From contig JAFZKM010000226.1 of assembly GCA_017553665.1 (NCBI GenBank), forward strand, positions 1-5,641: a stretch of 5,641 nucleotides of DNA, in the 5' to 3' direction. Position numbers and translations under genes: made by a program. The notes beneath the pieces are model-generated. The model was not told where the DNA came from. It was given only the letters and a program-made list of their open reading frames with translations, and made no database searches. Source of the stretch: Lachnospiraceae bacterium (GTDB lineage: Bacteria > Bacillota_A > Clostridia > Lachnospirales > Lachnospiraceae). The number at the start of each line of letters is the position of its first letter. Positions within the stretch are counted from its first letter, which is position 1. Shown in pieces: positions 1-4,414 of the stretch.

Positions 1-747
1 CAGGCGGCCGCAGAATACTCGGAATTCTGCGATTTCGGGCCGATGAAGGTCATCTATTCGGAGACCGAGGACAAGGACTGGATCAATAACTGGAAGCAGT
101 TTTTCAAACCCTTCAGGGTGGACGAATCCATCGTGATAAAGCCTACCTGGGAGGAGCTGACCGATGCAAAGGACGACGATCTCGTGATCGAGATCGATCC
201 CGGAACCGCATTCGGTACCGGAGCGCATGAGACCACGAAGCTCTGCATCCTCGGACTTAAGAAATACCTCAAAAAAGGCGACAGGCTCCTGGACATAGGC
301 TGCGGAAGCGGTATCCTTTCGATCGTCGGCATGAAGCTCGGCGCGTGGGGCGCCATAGGGATCGATGTCGATGACAATGCGGTAAGGACCAGCGTGGAGA
401 ACGCGGATACGAACGATCTGACGGCATTTTACGCGCCCGCGGCCGATATCGAGCTGCTCGAAGACCAGATCTGCTTCGCGACGGGCAATGTGCTCGAGGA
501 CGAGGCTCTCTGCGCGGAGATAGGCGGGGATTACGATGTTGTTGTCGCGAATATACTCGCGCCCGTGATCATTCCGCTCAGCGATATCGTCGGCAGATTC
601 ATGAAGCCGGGAGCTTATTTCATCAGCTCGGGCATCATCAATACCGCAGAGGAAGACGTTCGCGCAGCACTGCTGAAGAATGACTTTGAGATTGTTGAAG
701 TGAACAGGATGAAGGATTGGGTCAGCTTTACCGCGAGGAAGAGATAA
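1..747 (+). CDS. prmA: Ribosomal protein L11 methyltransferase PrmA, 5' end outside the window
   Basis: PrmA is a cytoplasmic S-adenosylmethionine-dependent enzyme that trimethylates lysines and the N-terminus of ribosomal protein L11. The reading frame is open from base 1, so the ATG at 43 is almost certainly internal; 248 codons are visible and the family is usually about 300-320 residues, so roughly the N-terminal substrate-binding domain is missing. Visible family hallmarks, numbered from base 1, are WINNWKQFFKPFRV near residues 28-41, the PGTAFGTGAHETT segment before the methyltransferase core, the SAM-binding glycine motif DIGCGSG at 98-104, and NILAP at 184-188, the motif that approaches the methyl acceptor. 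The stretch between the last SAM-binding strand and NILAP (about 133-160) looks several residues longer than I expect. The stop TAA shares its last A with the rsmE start, indicating translational coupling. Identification is firm. Confidence 0.95.
   Translation, partial: QAAAEYSEFCDFGPMKVIYSETEDKDWINNWKQFFKPFRVDESIVIKPTWEELTDAKDDDLVIEIDPGTAFGTGAHETTKLCILGLKKYLKKGDRLLDIGCGSGILSIVGMKLGAWGAIGIDVDDNAVRTSVENADTNDLTAFYAPAADIELLEDQICFATGNVLEDEALCAEIGGDYDVVVANILAPVIIPLSDIVGRFMKPGAYFISSGIINTAEEDVRAALLKNDFEIVEVNRMKDWVSFTARKR
736..741 (+). promoter_or_regulatory. Ribosome binding site of rsmE
   Basis: AGGAAG lies inside the end of prmA, 5 bases before the ATG at 747. It supports that ATG over the in-frame TTG at 717, which would add ten residues with no family similarity. 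Confidence 0.7.
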
Positions 748-1496
748 TGTACCATTTTTACACGGAAAGATCGAATATATCCGAGACGCGGATCACTCTC
801 ACCGGCGAGGATGTGAATCACATTAAGAATGTGCTGCGCATGAAGCCCGGCGAGGAGCTGATAATCTGCGACGGAGAAGGAACAGACCATTACTTCAGGA
901 TAGCGTCTTTGGACGCAGGGGCGGTGACGGCGGACATCCTCGAGAGCTTAGGATCAAAGGCGGAGCTTTCGACAAGGCTGTATCTGTTCCAGGGCATGCC
1001 CAAAAAGGACAAGATGGAGATGATCATCCAGAAGGCCGTAGAGCTCGGAGTGTACGAGATCGTGCCGGTCATGACAAAGCGCGTGATCGTTAAGCTGGAC
1101 GATGAGAAAAAAGAACAGAGAAAGCTCGAACGCTGGCAGGCGATATCCGAGAGCGCGGCAAAGCAGTCGGGAAGAGGGATCATACCGAAGATACATCCGG
1201 TCATCGGTTATAAAGAGGCCCTGGAATATGCCTCAACACTCGATGTGAACCTGATTCCTTACGAGAACGCGGACAGTTCCGAATGCGGAATGGAAAACTC
1301 CAGAGCCGTGATCCGCGAACTGCACGGAAAGCAGTCTGCGGGCATTTTCATCGGACCCGAGGGCGGCTTTGAGGAGAGCGAGATCGAAAAAGCGATCGGG
1401 GCGGGCTTTAAATGCATCAGCCTCGGCAGAAGGATATTAAGGACCGAGACCGCGGGACTTGCGGCACTTTCGGTCATCATGTTTGAACTGGACTAG
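747..1496 (+). CDS. rsmE: 16S rRNA (uracil-1498-N3)-methyltransferase RsmE
   Basis: RsmE methylates N3 of U1498 in helix 44 of 16S rRNA, acting on the assembled 30S subunit with S-adenosylmethionine. The 249-residue product has the normal family length. The N-terminal PUA-like RNA-binding part carries GEDVNHIKNVLRMKPGEEL (about 20-38). The SPOUT methyltransferase domain follows with MPKKDKMEMIIQKAVELG near 90-107, QSGRG at about 140, and the trefoil-knot SAM-binding motifs IGPEGGF (202-208) and LGRRILRTETA (226-236). The ATG at 747 is chosen because family alignment begins there (YHFYTE), it overlaps the prmA stop by one base in a TAATG junction, and it has a ribosome binding site inside prmA. 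The cysteine desulfurase starts 2 bases after its TAG stop. prmA-rsmE adjacency is common in Bacillota, which supports both calls. Nothing is broken or missing. Confidence 0.96.
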   Translation: MYHFYTERSNISETRITLTGEDVNHIKNVLRMKPGEELIICDGEGTDHYFRIASLDAGAVTADILESLGSKAELSTRLYLFQGMPKKDKMEMIIQKAVELGVYEIVPVMTKRVIVKLDDEKKEQRKLERWQAISESAAKQSGRGIIPKIHPVIGYKEALEYASTLDVNLIPYENADSSECGMENSRAVIRELHGKQSAGIFIGPEGGFEESEIEKAIGAGFKCISLGRRILRTETAGLAALSVIMFELD

Positions 1497-1498
1497 AG

Positions 1499-2695
1499 AT
1501 GAACGACGAAACAGAGAATTTAAAAGAGGCGTACCTCGACAACGCCGCCACGACCAGGACCTCCGACGCGGTCGCGAGAGCCGTGGAAGAGATGATGCTC
1601 GAGGACTACGGGAATCCGTCCTCGAAGCATTACAAGGGCTTTGAGGCACAGCAGAAGATTAAAGAAGCGACTGAGATCATAGCCGCTTCTCTTAAGGTAC
1701 AGCCGAAGGAAATCGTATTCACCTCTGGAGGCACCGAATCTAACAACATGGCGCTTATCGGAGCCGCGCTCGCGCACAGAAGAACGGGAGACCATGTGAT
1801 CGCGTCGGGCTTTGAGCACGCTTCGGTATATAACCCGCTCCTGAGCCTTGAGGAGTTCGGATTTAAGGTTGATTTCGCGCCTGTTGACGAACTCGGGCAT
1901 ATTAAGCTCGAAGAACTCGAGAATATGATCACCGACAGGACCGTGCTGGTATCGATCATGTACGTGAACAATGAAGTCGGAGCGGTGCAGGATATCGCGG
2001 AGATCTCGCGCAGGATAAAGGCGAAGAAAAAGGATATCATTTTCCATGTAGATGCGATCCAGGCATACGGCAAATACAGGATCAATCCCAAAAAAGAAGG
2101 CATAGACATGCTGAGCGTCAGCGGACATAAGATCCACGGACCGAAGGGCAGCGGCTTCCTCTATATTGCCGACGGTGTGAGGGTAAGGCCTCTGATATTC
2201 GGCGGCGGACAGCAGAAAGACAGACGCTCGGGCACCGAGAACGTACCCGCGATCGTGGGACTCGGCGAGGCGGTAAAGGAGATCTATACAGACCATCAGG
2301 CGAAGGTCGAGCATCTGTACGGCCTGAAGGAGCTTTTTATCTCGAGGATCGGAGAGGTACCCGGAGCGCATGTGAACGCGGTCGGAAGCGGTTCGGAGGA
2401 AGACATAAGAAAGACCGCGCCGCATATCGTCAGCGTGAGCTTTGACGGGATCAAGGCCGAGGTGCTGCTGCACGCGCTCGAGGAGAAGCATGTTTATGTG
2501 AGCTCGGGTTCGGCCTGTTCGTCGAACCATCCCGGCATCAGCAGCACTTTAAAAGCGATCGGAGTCGATAAAAAACTGCTGGATTCGACGCTGCGTTTCA
2601 GCTTCTCGGTCAACACGACCGCGGAGGAGATCGACTACGCGATTGACCGGCTAAAGGAACTTGTTCCGAAATACAACAGATTTCAGAGGAGATAA
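1499..2695 (+). CDS. nifS: Cysteine desulfurase, NifS/IscS family, probable dedicated sulfur donor of ThiI
   Basis: This PLP enzyme converts L-cysteine to alanine and holds the released sulfur as a cysteine persulfide. The 398-residue product has YLDNAATT near its start (12-19), the cofactor-stacking histidine H107 in GFEHAS, D185 and Q188 in HVDAIQ, the PLP Schiff-base lysine K211 in SGHKIHGPKG, and the catalytic cysteine C340 in SSGSACSS. All key residues are present. The start is well fixed: an in-frame TGA at 1484-1486 leaves ATG 1499 as the first start, and none follows before YLDNAATT. No good Shine-Dalgarno precedes it, so translation probably depends on ribosomes finishing rsmE 2 bases upstream. 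thiI begins 4 bases downstream. By analogy with B. subtilis NifZ, encoded beside thiI, its likely acceptor is ThiI (inference). A general role in iron-sulfur assembly cannot be excluded from sequence; no iscU or sufU gene is visible here. Confidence 0.93.
   Translation: MNDETENLKEAYLDNAATTRTSDAVARAVEEMMLEDYGNPSSKHYKGFEAQQKIKEATEIIAASLKVQPKEIVFTSGGTESNNMALIGAALAHRRTGDHVIASGFEHASVYNPLLSLEEFGFKVDFAPVDELGHIKLEELENMITDRTVLVSIMYVNNEVGAVQDIAEISRRIKAKKKDIIFHVDAIQAYGKYRINPKKEGIDMLSVSGHKIHGPKGSGFLYIADGVRVRPLIFGGGQQKDRRSGTENVPAIVGLGEAVKEIYTDHQAKVEHLYGLKELFISRIGEVPGAHVNAVGSGSEEDIRKTAPHIVSVSFDGIKAEVLLHALEEKHVYVSSGSACSSNHPGISSTLKAIGVDKKLLDSTLRFSFSVNTTAEEIDYAIDRLKELVPKYNRFQRR
2685..2691 (+). promoter_or_regulatory. 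Ribosome binding site of thiI
   Basis: AGAGGAG sits in the last codons of the cysteine desulfurase gene, 8 bases before the ATG at 2700. It decides the thiI start against an in-frame TTG at 2661, which lies deep inside the upstream gene. Confidence 0.8.
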
Positions 2696-2699
2696 AGGC

Positions 2700-3881
2700 A
2701 TGATCTACAGAGCATTGCTCATAAAATACGCCGAGATAGGCATAAAAGGCCAGAACAGATACGTGTTCGAGGACGCGCTCTGCGATAAGGTAAGAGAGAA
2801 GCTTAAGGCGGTCGCTGAGGGCTTTACGTGTGTCCGCGAGCAGGGAAGGATATTCGTTTCCTGCCCCGAGGAATATGACTTTGACGAGGCCATAGCTGCG
2901 ATAAAGACGATCTTCGGAGTATGGGCGATCTGTCCCGCGGCTGTGATCGAGGACGCTTCCTGGGACAATCTCACGCAGAAGGTGGGAGATTTCATTGAGG
3001 CGGTATATCCCGAGAGGAATTTCTCTTTCAAGGTAGAGGCCAGACGCGCCGATAAGAAATATCCGATCCAGTCTCCGGAGATCTGCGCGAACATGGGCGG
3101 ATATCTGCTTGAGCGTTTCCCGGAGCTGACCGTTAATGTGCATGAGCCCGATGTGAAGGTTCAGGTTGAGATCCGTACGAACGCTTATGTTTTTACACAG
3201 ACCATCCCGGGCCCCGGCGGAATGCCCATCGGAGCGAACGGCCGCGCGATGCTGCTGCTTTCGGGCGGTATCGACAGCCCCGTAGCCGGCTACATGATAG
3301 CAAAGCGCGGAGTGGCCATCGACGCGACTTATTTCCATGCTCCGCCTTATACGAGCGAGCAGGCAAAGCAGAAGGTAGTGGATCTTGCGAAGCTGATCAG
3401 TGTTTATACTGGTCCCATCAGGCTTCATGTGGTCAATTTCACCGACGTGCAGCTCGCCATCATTGACAAGTGCCCGAGAGACGAGCTCACTATCATCATG
3501 AGACGTTACATGATGAGGATCGCGGAGCATTTCGCGCATGAGTGCAAGTCGCTCGGTCTCGTTACCGGCGAGAGCATCGGACAGGTCGCGAGCCAGACCA
3601 TGCAGAGTCTCGCGGCTACGAACGCGGTATGCAGCCTTCCCGTGTACAGACCGCTCATCGCGTTTGACAAGCAGGATATCGTGGATATCGCGCTGAAGAT
3701 AAATACCTATGAGACTTCTATCGAACCTTACGAGGACTGCTGCACGATATTCGTAGCGAAGCATCCCGTGACAAAGCCGATCATCGGCGTCATAGAGCGT
3801 TCGGAAAAGAAGCTTGAGGGGACGATAGAAGCGCTGGTTGAAGAAGCGATAAAGACCGTAGAAGTGATAAATATAGGCTGA
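2700..3881 (+). CDS. thiI: tRNA 4-thiouridine synthase ThiI, short form without rhodanese domain
   Basis: ThiI adenylates U8 of tRNA and replaces its oxygen with sulfur, giving s4U8; in some bacteria it also supplies sulfur for thiamine thiazole. The 393-residue product has an N-terminal ferredoxin-like domain with LIKYAEIGIKGQNR (7-20), a THUMP RNA-binding region (about 60-165), then the PP-loop ATP pyrophosphatase domain with SGGIDSP at 188-194. Further family segments are TYFHAPPYTSEQAK and VTGESIGQVASQTMQSL. C347 and C348 in YEDCCTIF fall where E. coli ThiI has the catalytic Cys344. The E. coli protein is about 480 residues with a C-terminal rhodanese domain carrying the persulfide cysteine; here the protein ends before that domain, as in Bacillus ThiI. 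This implies direct transfer from the desulfurase encoded 4 bases upstream. It is the last gene of the operon, followed by a terminator hairpin. Confidence 0.96.
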   Translation: MIYRALLIKYAEIGIKGQNRYVFEDALCDKVREKLKAVAEGFTCVREQGRIFVSCPEEYDFDEAIAAIKTIFGVWAICPAAVIEDASWDNLTQKVGDFIEAVYPERNFSFKVEARRADKKYPIQSPEICANMGGYLLERFPELTVNVHEPDVKVQVEIRTNAYVFTQTIPGPGGMPIGANGRAMLLLSGGIDSPVAGYMIAKRGVAIDATYFHAPPYTSEQAKQKVVDLAKLISVYTGPIRLHVVNFTDVQLAIIDKCPRDELTIIMRRYMMRIAEHFAHECKSLGLVTGESIGQVASQTMQSLAATNAVCSLPVYRPLIAFDKQDIVDIALKINTYETSIEPYEDCCTIFVAKHPVTKPIIGVIERSEKKLEGTIEALVEEAIKTVEVINIG

Positions 3882-3920
3882 ACAAACGCGGCGGCAGAGG
3901 CGGATCTGCCCCGTGCGCAT

Positions 3921-3958
3921 AAAAAAAGCGGACATCTGTGGATGTCCGCATGATTTTT
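3921..3958. terminator. Bidirectional Rho-independent terminator between thiI and the HPr-like gene
   Basis: A perfect 9-bp stem (GCGGACATC at 3928-3936, GATGTCCGC at 3941-3949) closes a TGTG tetraloop. Seven A residues at 3921-3927 flank it on the left, which read as a U-tract directly after the stem for - strand transcripts coming from the HPr-like gene. On the right, five T residues at 3954-3958 follow after a 4-base gap and serve + strand transcripts from thiI. The U-tract placement is better for the - strand. The hairpin lies 46 bases past the thiI stop and 19 bases past the HPr-like stop, as expected for a shared terminator of convergent genes. Confidence 0.9.
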
Positions 3959-3968
3959 AATTCGGTTA

Positions 3969-4202
3969 TCAGCCGATGATGTAAGGCTTAAGCTCTTCGA
4001 GAATGCCGTCAGCATTGTTCTCGGCATGAATGTTCAGGTCGATGGGCTTCGAAAGGTCAAGTGAGAAGATACCCATGATCGACTTAGCGTCGATAACGTA
4101 TCTGCCCGAAACCAGATCGAAATCCGAATCATACTTTGTAACAACATTAACGAAAGACTTAACTGCATCAATGGAGTTTAAACTAACTTTTACTGTTTTC
4201 AT
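3969..4202 (-). CDS. HPr-fold protein lacking the phosphocarrier histidine
   Basis: This 77-residue protein resembles HPr, the small phosphocarrier of the sugar phosphotransferase system, mainly in the second half: TKYDSDFDL (22-30), then KSIMGIFSLDLSK (40-52), matching the KSIMGVMSLGI segment of canonical HPr, whose Ser46 is phosphorylated by HPr kinase. Against B. subtilis HPr recalled from memory, an ungapped hand alignment puts Ser46 at S41, but the active-site GIHARP segment becomes NSIDAV: His15 falls on S10 and Arg17 on D12. There is no His to take phosphate from Enzyme I, so sugar-transport phosphotransfer is unlikely. A regulatory role, loosely like B. subtilis Crh (Gln at position 15, Ser46 kept), is inference. 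The ATG at 4202 is preferred to one 7 codons upstream because AAGGAG stands 7 bases before it and the upstream extension is the ribosome binding site read as KKRRRQ. It is a single gene with its own promoter and terminator, convergent with thiI and divergent from mtaB. Confidence 0.88.
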   Translation of the reverse strand: MKTVKVSLNSIDAVKSFVNVVTKYDSDFDLVSGRYVIDAKSIMGIFSLDLSKPIDLNIHAENNADGILEELKPYIIG

Positions 4203-4209
4203 TTGCCTT

Positions 4210-4215
4210 CTCCTT
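4210..4215 (-). promoter_or_regulatory. Ribosome binding site of the HPr-like gene
   Basis: Read on the - strand this is AAGGAG, 7 bases before the ATG at 4202. It would fall inside the coding region if the upstream ATG at 4223 were used, so it fixes the shorter start. Confidence 0.85.
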
Positions 4216-4252
4216 TTCTTCATTCATTTACTTTACTATGTCTACGATACTC

Positions 4253-4280
4253 ATTATACATTTAGTGAAGAAATAGTCAA
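4253..4280 (-). promoter_or_regulatory. Sigma-A promoter of the HPr-like gene
   Basis: On the - strand a -35 box TTGACT (4280-4275) and a perfect -10 box TATAAT (4258-4253) are separated by 16 bases. A TG dinucleotide touches the -10 box. Initiation would be expected near 4246, giving a leader of about 40-45 bases before the ATG at 4202. It is the best promoter in the window and suggests steady, strong expression. No operator such as a cre site was obvious over it. Confidence 0.8.
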
Positions 4281-4360
4281 TATGCAGAGTTCATAAACTT
4301 TATAGACATCTATTTTTCTGCTAAAAAGAATAATGATCGTAAAAAGGAGTTTTTGAGAAT

Positions 4361-4414
4361 GTGAATTGTGCAAGATGCACAATATCGGAAAGGATATTTT
4401 GTGAATTATTCTGA
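4361..4414 (+). CDS. Possible 17-codon Cys-rich leader ORF before mtaB
   Basis: A strong Shine-Dalgarno, AAAAAGGAG (4341-4349), stands about 50 bases before the mtaB start and belongs to no recognised gene. The GTG at 4361, 11 bases after it, opens an ORF for MNCARCTISERIFCELF, with three cysteines in 17 residues, two as CxxC. It ends at a TGA (4412-4414) inside mtaB, overlapping the mtaB start by 14 bases in another frame. An alternative is the ATG at 4359, 9 bases after the Shine-Dalgarno, which is followed at once by TGA and gives a start-stop minimal ORF. Either could couple or tune mtaB translation. Such a short ORF can occur by chance, and I know of no described peptide like it. Confidence 0.22.
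   Translation: MNCARCTISERIFCELF
4365..4383. repeat. Perfect 19-base dyad in the mtaB leader
   Basis: ATTGTGCAAGATGCACAAT is an 8-bp inverted repeat (4365-4372 with 4376-4383) around the 3-base centre AGA. It lies 5 bases before the mtaB ribosome binding site. No T-run follows, so it is not a terminator. It may be an operator for a dimeric regulator or an RNA hairpin in the mtaB leader. I do not recognise it as a known operator. Confidence 0.6.
4389..4394 (+). promoter_or_regulatory. Ribosome binding site of mtaB
   Basis: AAAGGA ends 6 bases before the GTG at 4401. It favours that start over the in-frame GTG codons at 4368, upstream within the dyad, and 4440, which sits right before the first conserved strand and has only a weak purine run ahead of it. 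Confidence 0.65.

Noticed and set aside
717..746. TTG start for rsmE giving ten extra N-terminal residues
   Set aside because: The added residues lie inside prmA and match nothing in the family. The ATG at 747 has a ribosome binding site and fits the usual N-terminus.
1520..2530. 336-codon open frame on the - strand opposite the cysteine desulfurase gene
   Set aside because: It is fully covered by a gene with all catalytic residues, and its composition is that of an antisense shadow. Long antisense frames arise when few codons read as stops in reverse.
2661..2699. TTG start for thiI giving thirteen extra residues
   Set aside because: It lies within the desulfurase gene. The ATG at 2700 has an AGAGGAG site 8 bases upstream and begins where ThiI family similarity begins.
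2610..3935. 441-codon open frame on the - strand opposite thiI and the end of the desulfurase gene
   Set aside because: It runs opposite a complete, well-conserved thiI, shows no recognisable motif, is rich in R, H and S as expected from the reverse of GC-rich codons, and begins inside the terminator.
4203..4223. Upstream ATG adding seven residues (MKKRRRQ) to the HPr-like protein
   Set aside because: The added codons are the Shine-Dalgarno itself read as protein. HPr-type proteins start close to the first beta strand, as the ATG at 4202 does.
4232..4260. TTTACT and TATACA with a 17-base spacer as the + strand promoter of mtaB
   Set aside because: The match is only moderate, and it overlaps the much better - strand promoter, whose -10 box is partly the same bases. 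I keep it only as the best of weak candidates.
4030..4296. 88-codon + strand frame with a hydrophobic stretch that looks like a membrane helix
   Set aside because: It lies opposite the HPr-like gene. The hydrophobic run is the reverse of that gene's ribosome binding site and AT-rich leader, and no ribosome binding site precedes it.
4302..4313. Short palindromes ATAGA-CA-TCTAT and, just upstream, ATAAA-C-TTTAT
   Set aside because: Five-base arms in AT-rich DNA are expected by chance, and no known operator pattern was recognised.
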